A program made the position numbers and the translations under genes. The notes under the pieces were generated by a model, which saw only the letters and a list, made by a program, of their open reading frames with translations, did no database searches and was not told the origin of the DNA. From the NCBI GenBank assembly GCA_015075745.1, contig JABTTW010000001.1:1922001-1986000 (forward strand): a DNA stretch of 64,000 nucleotides. Reading direction: 5' to 3'. This DNA comes from Planctomycetia bacterium (GTDB taxonomy: Bacteria; Planctomycetota; Phycisphaerae; UBA1845; UTPLA1). Positions 24,947 through 33,703 of this stretch are shown piece after piece. The first letter of the stretch is position 1. Each line of letters opens with the position of its first letter.

Positions 24947-25158
24947 GGTATTCGCCGTTTTTGACCACTTTCAACTGCAATTCGGCGTCGCGTTTTTCCA
25001 ATACTTATTTCTGCTGGCCGAGTACGCTTCAATCAATGCTCAAAGCGTCCCAAGGGGCTATTTCCTGTCGCTGCTGACAGGGAATTCGGGTGGCCGGACT
25101 AAACGGAGGAATCAGATGACCCGCAAAGCACTATTTCCAGTGGTCGCGCTATTTCTAA

Positions 25159-26749
25159 CCCGAATATTTCATCAGGTCGGCGTTGAATAGGAATAGAAAA
25201 AGCCTCGAAGCCTTGTAGACTGGGGTTTCGTAAGAACATTCCGGTCCATAGGCAGGGAGGCTTTTTCGTGACAGACTGTAACAGCAAACCGATGTTCTTT
25301 TCCAGTCTCGGCCGCAAGAAAATCGTGGCCGATTTCACAGGCGGAACGCTCACCTCAGACGCCGGGGGTCTGCTGCTTCGGGAGGTCGAGCGGCGTCTGG
25401 GCCTGGTCGATCAACTGGCCGGGGTCATCAACGACCCGCGTGATCCGGCCCGAATTCAACATGACCAGCGGGTCATGCTGGCCCAGCGCATCTTTGCCAT
25501 TGCGATGGGCTACGAAGATCTCAACGACCATCAAGCCCTGCGGAGCGATCCCGTGCTGGCGGTCCTGACCGGGCGGCCGCCGAGCGCGGATGAGCCGCTG
25601 GCCAGCAGTCCGACCTTGTGCCGGCTGGAGAACCGCGTCACGCGCGGCGACCTGGCACGAATGTCGCGTGTGCTGGTGGAGCAGTTCATCGCGTCCTATG
25701 AATCGCCGCCGGAGGAATTGATCCTCGACTTCGACGCGACCGACGATCCGATCCACGGCAACCAGGAAGGCCGCTTCTTCCACGGCTATTACGACCACCA
25801 CTGCTTCCTACCGCTGTATGTGTTCTGCGGCTCGCGGCTGCTGGTCTCCTACCTGCGGCCCAGCAACATCGACGGGGCCCATCACGCCTGGCCCATCCTG
25901 AAGCTGCTGGTGCAGCGCTTGCGACAGGCGTGGCCCGGGGTGCGGATCATCGTCCGCGGGGATTCCGGCTTCTGCCGCCGGCGAATGATGAAATGGTGCG
26001 ACCGGCACGGCGTCAAGTACGTGCTGGGCCTGGCCCGCAACACCGTCCTGGAGAAAGCGGCCGAGTCCTTCATGCAGGCGGCCGAGGCCCAGTTCGCCAC
26101 CACGCAGCAGAAGGTGCGGAACTTCCACGAGATCGAGTACGCGGCGCAGACCTGGGATCGCCCGCGCCGCGTGATCGTCAAGGCCGAGCGGCTGGTTCAG
26201 GGGCCCAACGTTCGATTCGTGGTGACCAACCTGACCGACCGCACGCCGAACGATATCTACGACGGTCTGTACACGGCCCGCGGCGACATGGAGAACCGCA
26301 TCAAGGAGCAGCAGCTCGGGCTCTTCGCCGATCGCACCAGTTGCCACGCCTTCCTGGCCAATCAGTTCCGGCTGCTGTTGTCCTCGGCGGCCTACGTCCT
26401 GGTGGAAACGCTGCGCCGCACGGCCCTGGCCGGCACCGAACTGGCCGAGGCCCAGGTGAACACCATTCGCCTGAAACTCTTCAAGGTCGCCGCGCGGGTG
26501 GTCGTCTCCGTGCGCCGCGTCGTACTGCGACTGTCGAGCAGCTGCCCCCTGCAGGACCTGTGGCGATCCCTGGTTCCACGACTCCGCCTGATCCCGCCCG
26601 CCCCATCATGACCCGAAAAACAACCTGATCACCGCTTGGGGGTAAGGGGGCCCTGCGCGCTCCAACCTCCACCTTCGTCCCTCCGCTCACGCACAAAGCC
26701 GAAAAACTCCGTCCATCACCATTCGAAGATCACTGATGAAATATGCGGG
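25159..26749 (+). mobile_element. IS1380-family insertion sequence, copy 2 (1,591 bp)
   Basis: Same ends and length as copy 1, flanked by a 4-bp duplication CTAA at 25,155-25,158 and 26,750-26,753. It is inserted in the signal-peptide codons of the DUF6265-like gene, in the same orientation. The one base difference from copy 1 that I noticed is G at 25,230. With copy 1 (CTAG) the target preference appears to be CTAR. Confidence 0.95.
25268..26611 (+). CDS. IS1380-family DDE transposase (copy 2)
   Basis: Identical in protein sequence (447 residues) to the copy at 3,584-4,927, with the same GTG start and AGGGAGG ribosome site. The intact frame, near-identical DNA and perfect target duplications indicate a recently active element. 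Confidence 0.93.
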   Translation: MTDCNSKPMFFSSLGRKKIVADFTGGTLTSDAGGLLLREVERRLGLVDQLAGVINDPRDPARIQHDQRVMLAQRIFAIAMGYEDLNDHQALRSDPVLAVLTGRPPSADEPLASSPTLCRLENRVTRGDLARMSRVLVEQFIASYESPPEELILDFDATDDPIHGNQEGRFFHGYYDHHCFLPLYVFCGSRLLVSYLRPSNIDGAHHAWPILKLLVQRLRQAWPGVRIIVRGDSGFCRRRMMKWCDRHGVKYVLGLARNTVLEKAAESFMQAAEAQFATTQQKVRNFHEIEYAAQTWDRPRRVIVKAERLVQGPNVRFVVTNLTDRTPNDIYDGLYTARGDMENRIKEQQLGLFADRTSCHAFLANQFRLLLSSAAYVLVETLRRTALAGTELAEAQVNTIRLKLFKVAARVVVSVRRVVLRLSSSCPLQDLWRSLVPRLRLIPPAPS

Positions 26750-27437
26750 CTAATCACGCAGGCGGCCTATTTTACGCGCGCTGCGGCATGGAGCGGTGAT
26801 CCCCTCGACAAGGCTGCCACACCTGTCACCGTCGCGGCCGACCCGCTCGCCGCCCTTTCATGGATGCAGGGCACATGGAGCCGCACACAGAATGACGAGT
26901 ACCTCGAAGAATCCTGGTCATCGCCGGCCGGGGATTGCATGCAGGGCATGTTTCGGTGGCTCAAGGGTGGTAAATTATGGATGATCGAGTTGATGACCAT
27001 CACCGTCGAAGACGGGACGCCGGTCTTTCGAATCCGTCATTTCGATCGCCGCCAGACCGCATGGGAAAGCAAAAACGGAGCGATTCCCTATACGCTTAAG
27101 AGCAGCTCTGACAGCGAGGTGCGCTTCGAGAACCCCGATCACGAGAAGACGCTGGGGTTCGCCTTCTCCCGGCCGTCGCCCGACGAGTATGAGGTTCGAA
27201 TTCTGCCCGCGTCCGGCGCCAAGGGCCGGGAAATGGCCTTTCGCTTCAAGCGAAAAGCCGATTGAGAGGGCCCATCGGCTGGCCATCCTTTTCGGCTCCC
27301 ATCGCGGAAAACTCCAAAGTCCGTCACATTCCGCCGCGAAGTACTATCTTTCTTCATCACCCGGGGTCTATCATTGGGTGAAGTGTGAGGGCGAGCATCG
27401 CCCTTTGATTCCCTGCCCCAAGGCCCAGGGAGCGCCC

Positions 27438-28496
27438 ATGATGAAGAGTCGCATCGCGCGAGCGTGTGTATTTATCCCCATCCTGATGAGTGCGCCGCCG
27501 CTCATGTCCCAGGTTCGGTCTCCGTCGAACACGCCGCCCGAGCGAAACCCTCGCGTCCACATGATCTCGTCGTCGCCCGATTCGAATCGCGAGCTGTATC
27601 TGCTTTCGCCGGGCCATTACGTCTATCCGCCCACGGGGCGCGCGGACGATTGGAGTCCGCACTTCCGCCCGACGCCGGACTACAGCCACTTGCGCCGGCC
27701 GCGATTGATCAATCCTCTGCCAAGACACCGGCTGGGCCGCTCGTTCGGCGGCTCTTACGCATACGGCGATAGCTATTACTGGGGCCCCGCCGCCGCCTCG
27801 CCCTACTACGGCAACACCGCTGACGCCTACAATCAGGGTCGTTACGACGCCGATCATGAATACGTCTGGTACATCGCTTCACAGCGCGCCGGGCGACTGA
27901 TCAATCAAAGCGCGGAGTTCTTTGACGAGGGCATCCTGCTCTTCCGCGACGGCCACTACGACAAGGCGGCCGTCAAATGGATCGGCGCGGCCGACACCAA
28001 CCAAGGCAACGGACCGGCCCGCCTGCACGCGGGGCACGCGATGTTCGCCCTGGGCCGCTATGCCGAAGGCGTCGACATGCTCGCTCGGGCATTCGAACTG
28101 TCTCCCACGCTTCGCTACAAGACTTACGACATCCGCGACGAGTACGGCGATCAAAGCGATTTCGATTTGCACCTTGCCAATCTGAGGGCGCGTGTGGCGC
28201 AGCGGCCGAATGACGCCGCCGCGATGACCATGCTGGGCTATGTCATGTTCTTTACGGAAGGGTCCCAGGCGGCATTGCCGGCACTCACCCGCGCCGCAGC
28301 CCTTGATCCAGACGACTTCTTCGTGCCCAAACTTCTGAATCTGGCGCGGCAGGCGAGCCCCGCGCCGGATACGGAAGTCTCGATCCCGCGAGGAACAAGC
28401 CGGCCATCGCAAGGCACTGGCTCACCGACGAGGCATCGAGAATCTTCACCGCCAAGGAGCCGGGCCGGCCCTGCCGTCAAATTTGTGAGCCGCTAG
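27438..28496 (+). CDS. exported tetratricopeptide-repeat protein
   Basis: A 352-residue protein with a signal peptide (IARACVFIPILMSAPPLMS), an extended Pro/Arg/Tyr-rich segment (for example GSYAYGDSYYWGPAAASPYYG, about residues 100-125) and then TPR-like helical pairs: DEGILLFRDGHYDKAAVKWIGAA, ARLHAGHAMFALGRYAEGVDMLARAFEL and AMTMLGYVMFFTEGSQAALPALTRAAALDPDDF. The C-terminal 50 residues are disordered and Pro/Ser/Arg-rich. AGGGAG lies before the double ATG. Likely a periplasmic scaffold protein; no partner is evident. It is close to the selenocysteine tRNA on the same strand. Confidence 0.75.
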   Translation: MMKSRIARACVFIPILMSAPPLMSQVRSPSNTPPERNPRVHMISSSPDSNRELYLLSPGHYVYPPTGRADDWSPHFRPTPDYSHLRRPRLINPLPRHRLGRSFGGSYAYGDSYYWGPAAASPYYGNTADAYNQGRYDADHEYVWYIASQRAGRLINQSAEFFDEGILLFRDGHYDKAAVKWIGAADTNQGNGPARLHAGHAMFALGRYAEGVDMLARAFELSPTLRYKTYDIRDEYGDQSDFDLHLANLRARVAQRPNDAAAMTMLGYVMFFTEGSQAALPALTRAAALDPDDFFVPKLLNLARQASPAPDTEVSIPRGTSRPSQGTGSPTRHRESSPPRSRAGPAVKFVSR

Positions 28497-28586
28497 CCGG
28501 CCCGTCATAGCGCGAAAAAGCGAAGCGACCGCGTCAGTGGTGATGCGCCGTCTGTGCCTTTAGGGCCGACCCGTTATCATGTCCCC

Positions 28587-28681
28587 GGGAGCGTCAGGGT
28601 TCCTGGTGGGCTCCGCGGTCTTCAAAGCCGTTGAGACGGCGCCTTGCGTCGTCTGGTGGGTTCGATTCCCATCCGCTCCCG
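28587..28681 (+). tRNA. selC: tRNA-Sec (anticodon TCA)
   Basis: Reads UGA as selenocysteine with the SelB system. A 95-base cloverleaf starts GGGAGCG and ends CGCTCCC plus discriminator G. The anticodon loop is CTTCAAA with a 5-bp stem GCGGT/GCCGT, exactly the loop of E. coli selC. The variable arm is long, with an 8-bp stem AGACGGCG/CGTCGTCT. The T arm is GTGGG-TTCGATT-CCCAT. The acceptor is 8 bases long (one T-C mismatch at the eighth pair), giving the 8+5 geometry special to bacterial tRNA-Sec. CCA is not encoded. SelA, SelB and SelD genes are not in the window. Confidence 0.93.
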
Positions 28682-28772
28682 TACTGTTCGATCGGTCGTC
28701 CCTGGGTCAGGTGCCGATCAGGGCCGTTTCTACTATCCGTCGGGCCGGTGATGCGTGACAATCTGTTCCGTC

Positions 28773-29432
28773 ATGAGTGAGTCATGTCCGCTTTGCGCTC
28801 AGCCTGCGCCCTTTGCGCTGGAGGCCTACGACCGCCCCTTCTATTCGTGCACCCAATGCGACCTGATCTTCGTTCCGCAGCATCTGCACCTGAAGATCGA
28901 CGAGCAGGTAGCGCGTTATGCCATGCACGAGAATACTTTGGAGAACAAGGGCTACGTGGCCCGTTTCGAGCGGCTGATCGACGTGATGAAGACTTATGTA
29001 CCGCCGGCGCGACGCGTGCTCGACTATGGGTGCGGCCCCGGCCCCGTGCTCGTTGAAATGCTTCGACAGGCCGGTTACGAGGCTGACGGCTACGATCCGC
29101 ACTTCGCGCCGCAGGCCGACCTCTCGGTCCCCTTTGATGCGATCTTGTCCACCGAGACTTTTGAGCACTTCTCGCTGCCCGGCGAGGAGATTCGGCGCGT
29201 CTGCGCCCACCTTCGCCCACAGGGATACCTCATTGTCATGACCGAGTTTCACAGGGGGCTGGCCCACTTCGCGAAATGGCACTATCCGCGCGACCCGACA
29301 CATGTCGCGTTCTATGCCCAGCGCACGCTGGACCATATCGCGCGCCAGTACAACCTGGCGCTCCGATTCACCGATCAGCGAAACACCGCCGTCTTTCAGC
29401 GAAATTCGGCCGATTCAGCAATTCCCCGGTGA
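28773..29432 (+). CDS. class I SAM-dependent methyltransferase with N-terminal zinc ribbon
   Basis: A 219-residue protein. The N-terminus has two CxxC pairs (CPLC and CTQC, about residues 5-33) that would bind zinc, followed by the SAM-binding fold: RRVLDYGCGPGPVLVEMLRQAG (motif I DxGxGxG, about residues 83-104), ADGYDPHF (motif II), PFDAILSTETFEHFSLPGEEI and LRPQGYLIVMTE. This Methyltransf_23-like layout with a zinc ribbon is common in enzymes acting on small molecules or sugars; the target is unknown. It starts about 90 bases after the selenocysteine tRNA. A GTG 18 bases upstream is a possible alternative start. Confidence 0.87.
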   Translation: MSESCPLCAQPAPFALEAYDRPFYSCTQCDLIFVPQHLHLKIDEQVARYAMHENTLENKGYVARFERLIDVMKTYVPPARRVLDYGCGPGPVLVEMLRQAGYEADGYDPHFAPQADLSVPFDAILSTETFEHFSLPGEEIRRVCAHLRPQGYLIVMTEFHRGLAHFAKWHYPRDPTHVAFYAQRTLDHIARQYNLALRFTDQRNTAVFQRNSADSAIPR

Positions 29433-29487
29433 CCCAAGTTCCCCCATCGCCCGATTCAACTCTCAGGCGTTATCGTATGCGGCATAT

Positions 29488-30609
29488 ATGTCCGTAACGC
29501 TTCTCATCCTGCAGTTGATGTTCGTGCCCCTGCTGATCGGCATCAATGCCTTTTTCGTGGCGGCGGAGTACGCCGTCGTCACGCTGCGCTCGACCCGCAT
29601 TGAGGAGCTTCGCCGCGAAGGCGTCGCCGTCGCCCGCGTACTGGCCCGGCTGAAGGATGACATGGGCGGGTCGCTCGCCACCATTCAGGTCTGCATCACC
29701 GCCACCAACCTCCTCATCGGGGCCGTCGCCGAGCCGGCCATGACCCAGATCATCCGCCTCATTCTGGCTCCGCTCGGCGCCTACATGCCCGAAACGGCAG
29801 GGCGCGTACTCGGCCTCGTCGTGGGGTTCACGCTCGTGACGCTCCTGACCGTTGTCCTCAGCGAACTGCTCCCCAAGGCCCTGACGCTTCAGCACACCGA
29901 GCGAATCGGCATGATCGTGGCCCGGCCGATTGCCTTCTTCCGACTGGTCTGCTCGCCGCTCGTGTCCGTCATGAGCTGGATGGGCAACGCCGTCACTCGC
30001 ACCTTCGGGCTGGGCGACGTCGAGATTGAGGAAGCGGCGCACACCGAAGAAGAACTCGAAATGCTCGTCGACAAGGCCGACGAGGCCGGAGAATTCCACC
30101 ACGAGCACGGCGACATCCTCCGACGGGCCTTCGACTTCGCGGACCTCAAGGTCGTCCACACCATGATCCCCATGCGCAAGGTACAGGTGCTCGACGCCAA
30201 CGCCACCGTCAACGAGGCGGTCGGGCAACTTCAAGAATGGCCCTACACGCGCTGGCCGCTGCGCGATCCGTCCACCGGGAAGATCGTCGGCATCCTCAAC
30301 ATCAAGCTCGCCATACACGCCATCGCGCTGCAACTGGGCGACGTCCTGATCCTCCGCGATCTTGCCTCGCCGCCGGCCGCGCTCGACCCGGACATGCCGC
30401 TGGTCGACGCCTTGACCTACATGCGAAAGAGCCGGCGGCACATCGTCATGGTCGCGGAAGGTAACGGCCCCGAGCTGGGCATTGTCACCCTGGAGGACAT
30501 CCTCGAGGCCATCGTCGGCGATATCCCGTCCGAGGCGCAGCGCCCGGACACGCCCCGACCGCCAAGAACGAAGGAGCGGGTCGCATTCAGAAAATGGAGA
30601 ACAAGATGA
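29488..30609 (+). CDS. CNNM/DUF21-CBS membrane protein (HlyC/CorC family, lacking CorC_HlyC domain)
   Basis: A 373-residue protein. The DUF21 (CNNM) transmembrane domain spans about residues 1-190: FFVAAEYAVVTLRSTRIEEL, GSLATIQVCITATNLLIGAV, TVVLSELLPKALTLQHTERI, typical of Mg2+/Co2+ efflux or sensing proteins. It is followed by EEAAHTEEELEMLVDKADEAG and two CBS motifs (VVHTMIPMRKVQVLDANAT and LASPPAALDPDMPLVDALTYM). It ends after LGIVTLEDILEAIVGDI and a short basic tail, so the C-terminal CorC_HlyC domain of long relatives is absent. Its stop overlaps the next start as ATGA. Confidence 0.9.
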   Translation: MSVTLLILQLMFVPLLIGINAFFVAAEYAVVTLRSTRIEELRREGVAVARVLARLKDDMGGSLATIQVCITATNLLIGAVAEPAMTQIIRLILAPLGAYMPETAGRVLGLVVGFTLVTLLTVVLSELLPKALTLQHTERIGMIVARPIAFFRLVCSPLVSVMSWMGNAVTRTFGLGDVEIEEAAHTEEELEMLVDKADEAGEFHHEHGDILRRAFDFADLKVVHTMIPMRKVQVLDANATVNEAVGQLQEWPYTRWPLRDPSTGKIVGILNIKLAIHAIALQLGDVLILRDLASPPAALDPDMPLVDALTYMRKSRRHIVMVAEGNGPELGIVTLEDILEAIVGDIPSEAQRPDTPRPPRTKERVAFRKWRTR

Positions 30610-31631
30610 ATTGTCGACACATGTTGATGGCACTCATGCTCGCGAGCGTTTGCGCAACCGCCCGCGCCGAAAAGGGGGCTCCGCCGGACGACTCCCAATG
30701 TTTGAAGACCATGCGCACCGAGGCGGACGCCGCACGGCCGCTTGTCCAATCGCCCCTGGCGAAAGGCTTTCTCGACGCCGCGGCCCGCCTGGCGATTCCT
30801 TCCGCACGCGATCTCTATCGCACGGCCGACAAGCGTTACGTCATGCCCGACGAAGCGGCGAAGCTGTCCGACAGGCAGCGGGCCGACCTGACCAAGACTC
30901 CCGTCACGGCGCAGATCTATTACCACACCAAATACGGCACGCCGCTGGCCTATGTCCGGCTTCTCGACCTGCTCGGCCAGGCAGGCATCAAGGATGTCAG
31001 GGGCAAGCGCGTTCTCGACTACGGCTACGGCACCGTCGGCCATCTGCGCATGCTGGCGAGCATGGGCGCCGATGCCGTCGGCGTCGATGTCGATCCATTC
31101 CTCCCCGCCCTCTATTGCAAGGAGGATGACCAGGGAAAGATCGCCGTCGACGGGAAGGATGTCGGCCTAGTGACACTGGTCAACGGTCGCTGGCCCGGCG
31201 ACGCCGATGCAAGCAAGCGCGTGGGCGGCGGCTACGACCTGATCATCTCCAAGAACACGCTCAAGAACGGCTATCTCCATCCCGAGCGCGAAGTGGACAG
31301 CCGCATGCTCATCGATCTCGGTGTGAGCGAGGACAAGTTCGTCGCCAGGCTATATGCCGCGCTCAAGCCGGGCGGATACGTGATGATCTACAACATCTGC
31401 CCCGCCCCCGCCCCGGCGGATAAGCCGTACATCCCGTGGGCCGACGGCCGGTGCCCCTTCCCGCGAAAGATGCTGGAATCGGCGGGCTTCAAGATCATCG
31501 AGTTCGACCGCGACGACTCCAAGGCCGTCCGCGAGATGGCCCACGCCTTCGGCTGGGACTCGGGGGATTACAAGATGGAATTGGAGACAAACCTCTTCGC
31601 GCACTACACGCTGCTGCGAAGACTGGAGTAG
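30606..31631 (+). CDS. exported methyltransferase-fold protein
   Basis: A 341-residue protein. The first residues MNCRHMLMALMLASVCATARA form a Sec signal peptide, yet the body has a class I methyltransferase fold: GKRVLDYGYGTVGHLRMLASMG (motif I with Y replacing the usual cysteine, about residues 131-152), ADAVGVDVDPFLPALY, GGYDLIISKNTLKNGYLHP and LYAALKPGGYVMIYNI. SAM is normally cytoplasmic, so a secreted enzyme is unusual, although related secreted proteins occur in environmental genomes. Translation is probably coupled to the DUF21-CBS gene through the ATGA overlap. It may be exported with the fold used for another purpose. Confidence 0.78.
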   Translation: MNCRHMLMALMLASVCATARAEKGAPPDDSQCLKTMRTEADAARPLVQSPLAKGFLDAAARLAIPSARDLYRTADKRYVMPDEAAKLSDRQRADLTKTPVTAQIYYHTKYGTPLAYVRLLDLLGQAGIKDVRGKRVLDYGYGTVGHLRMLASMGADAVGVDVDPFLPALYCKEDDQGKIAVDGKDVGLVTLVNGRWPGDADASKRVGGGYDLIISKNTLKNGYLHPEREVDSRMLIDLGVSEDKFVARLYAALKPGGYVMIYNICPAPAPADKPYIPWADGRCPFPRKMLESAGFKIIEFDRDDSKAVREMAHAFGWDSGDYKMELETNLFAHYTLLRRLE

Positions 31632-31644
31632 CCCTCAGAGAGAA

Positions 31645-33516
31645 TTACGGCTTGAGATTCTTCGAGAAAAACTCCGTCACGCGCTCGGCGAATTCGATGC
31701 GGTTGTTCTCCTTGCGGAAGCCGTGGCCTTCGTCGGGGAAGACCAGCATCTCCACCGGCTTGCCCAGCTTTTTCATCTTCGCTTCGAGCTGCTCCGCTTC
31801 GTGCAGCGGCACGCGGGGGTCATTTGCGCCGTGCGCGATCATCAGCGGGCAGTTGATCCGATCGACCTTGTAAATCGGCGAGATCGACCTAAGAAACTCC
31901 GTGTCCTCCAGCGGGCCGTACTCCGCCTCGCGCAGCTTGCGGCGATAGTCCTTCGTCCGCTCAAGGAATGTCTGCATGTTACAGATGCCGACGATGTTGC
32001 ACGCCGCCCCGAATATCTCCGGCGCCTCTGTGATCGTCGCCATGACCATGAACCCGCCGTAGCTGCCGCCGAAAGCCGCGATCTGCGACGGCGAGCTGTA
32101 GCCCTCGGCCACCAGCCACTTCGCCGCCTCAATGCCGTCCTTCACGCTGCCCATTCGCTTCTTGTAGTTGTCCATCTCCAGATACTTCATGCCATAGCCC
32201 GATGAGCCGCGCACGTTCGGCGCGAGCACGCCGAAGCCGCGACTGGCGAAGTAAGAATTCAGGTAATTGAAGTTCGGGCGATACTGCCCCTCCGGGCCGC
32301 CGTGATAGCTGACGATAAAAGGAATCCTCGAGCCCTTCTTGTAATCCGGCGGCAGATAAATGAATGCCGGCACCTCGAGCCCGTCAAAAGACTTGTACTT
32401 GATCAATTCCGGAAGCGGATACTTCGCAAGATCGATGCCCCGGGTATCGGCCTCGGTCAATGCCACAGGCGAGGCAGTCGGCACGGCCGGCGACCAGCGG
32501 TAGATGAGGCCCGGGTTCTGGGCATTGTCGATAGAGTAAAGCATGTCCCCGCCGCAAAACGCGACATTTCCGACGATCCCCTTGGGCATGGCGGGGGTGG
32601 GCATCTCCTTGGTGGCGTTTTTCTTGCCGAGCGCGTAGAGCTTGAGCGTGCCGTATCCGTCTTCATTGAGCCCGACGGCCAGCAGGCTGCGATTGTCGTT
32701 GAACACGCCGAAGTCCGTCTCGAACTCGGCAAGCTCGGGTAGAAACGGCGAGACTTCTCCCGATTCGAGATCAATCCGCGCCAGCGTGTTCTTGTCGCCT
32801 TTGTAGTTGCTGATGGCGATGAAGGCGTCGTTCTTCGCCGTGTAGCCGACAGGCTTGAACGCCCACTCCTCGCCCGCCGGCGTGACTTCGCGGTTCTTGC
32901 CGTCGTTGAGATTCACCTCGAAAAGCTGCGAATGCGACGCGGAGTTGTATCGCATGGTCATCAACCGATCGCCCGTGGAATTGAAGTCGACCGGCGACGT
33001 GTCGCCGGGCTGGCTTAGCACGCGGCGCGTCGAATTGGAGGCGAGGTCGTACACATACACATAGAAATCCGACGGTGAGATGTCGTTGGCCTTGAAGGCG
33101 AATGCCTTCGAGTCGCGCCGCCAGACGACGCTTCCGAACACCACGTCCGGATGGGCGTAGAGCGCTCGCATCCGCCCCGTGCTCGTTTCGAACAAGTAGA
33201 TGTCAGCCTGCTCGTTTCCGCCGATGGCTGCGCTGATCGCGATCCACTTGCCATCATCGGAGAGCGAATAGCCCTGTACGCCGTCGGGAAAGTCAGTCAG
33301 CTTGCGCTCGTCGCCACCCTTTCGGACATAGAGCTGAAAGAGCCCGTCGGGATTGTGGATGAAATAGAATTCGCCGCCGGGCGCGAGATTGCCCGAGCGC
33401 GGCCACTTGATCTCCACGAATTGTCTGACGCTCGGAGCCTCCGCGATCGCCGAGTCGACAATTAGCAGCGACCCAAGCGAGCATGCGACAACAAGACTTG
33501 CGGCGAAGCGCTTCAT
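31645..33516 (-). CDS. S9-family prolyl oligopeptidase-type serine peptidase
   Basis: A 623-residue exported enzyme (signal peptide MKRFAASLVVACSLGSLLIVD). The N-terminal two-thirds is a beta-propeller with WD40-like PD40 repeats (YSLSDDGKWIAISAAIGGNEQADIYLFE). The C-terminal alpha/beta-hydrolase has the nucleophile in FGGSYGGFM (Ser about residue 484), the aspartate in AHGANDPRVPLHEAEQL (about 566) and the histidine in FPDEGHGFRK (about 597). S9 peptidases of this kind release dipeptides or acyl-peptides from short oligopeptides; here it would act in the periplasm. GGAGGG is correctly spaced before the ATG. It ends 13 bases from the convergent methyltransferase-fold gene. Confidence 0.93.
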   Translation of the reverse strand: MKRFAASLVVACSLGSLLIVDSAIAEAPSVRQFVEIKWPRSGNLAPGGEFYFIHNPDGLFQLYVRKGGDERKLTDFPDGVQGYSLSDDGKWIAISAAIGGNEQADIYLFETSTGRMRALYAHPDVVFGSVVWRRDSKAFAFKANDISPSDFYVYVYDLASNSTRRVLSQPGDTSPVDFNSTGDRLMTMRYNSASHSQLFEVNLNDGKNREVTPAGEEWAFKPVGYTAKNDAFIAISNYKGDKNTLARIDLESGEVSPFLPELAEFETDFGVFNDNRSLLAVGLNEDGYGTLKLYALGKKNATKEMPTPAMPKGIVGNVAFCGGDMLYSIDNAQNPGLIYRWSPAVPTASPVALTEADTRGIDLAKYPLPELIKYKSFDGLEVPAFIYLPPDYKKGSRIPFIVSYHGGPEGQYRPNFNYLNSYFASRGFGVLAPNVRGSSGYGMKYLEMDNYKKRMGSVKDGIEAAKWLVAEGYSSPSQIAAFGGSYGGFMVMATITEAPEIFGAACNIVGICNMQTFLERTKDYRRKLREAEYGPLEDTEFLRSISPIYKVDRINCPLMIAHGANDPRVPLHEAEQLEAKMKKLGKPVEMLVFPDEGHGFRKENNRIEFAERVTEFFSKNLKP

Positions 33517-33703
33517 TATTCCAACCCTCCAGCGAATGTGTAAAAGATGTCCTCAAGAGGCGTCGCTGACGCGAAGCGGTCCCGAGACCACGAAGGAGGA
33601 TTAAGTATCCGGTGAATGGTCGCCCAGAGGAACCCCGTTTCGGCGCGGCTGGGTTCTCGGCGGCTGCGAATGGGTGAATGAATCGATGGGCGGGGCGCCG
33701 GGG

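Larger units (their letters stand above)
25116..27265 (+). pseudogene. exported DUF6265-like gene split by IS1380 copy 2
   Basis: The gene begins with ATG at 25,116 (GGAGGA six bases upstream) and reads 13 codons, MTRKALFPVVALF, before the CTAA target site. Beyond the element, from the second CTAA at 26,750, the same frame continues LITQAAYFTRAAAWSGDP to a stop at 27,265. Removing the element and one CTAA copy rejoins a single frame of about 186 residues with a complete signal peptide. The mature part (LSWMQGTWSRTQNDEYLEESW, GGKLWMIELMTI, PVFRIRHFDRRQTAWESK, ENPDHEKTLGFAFSRPSPDEYEV) resembles DUF6265, a lipocalin-like beta-barrel domain of unknown function. As it stands the N-terminal frame ends inside the IS at about 25,190, so the gene is inactive. 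Confidence 0.85.
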
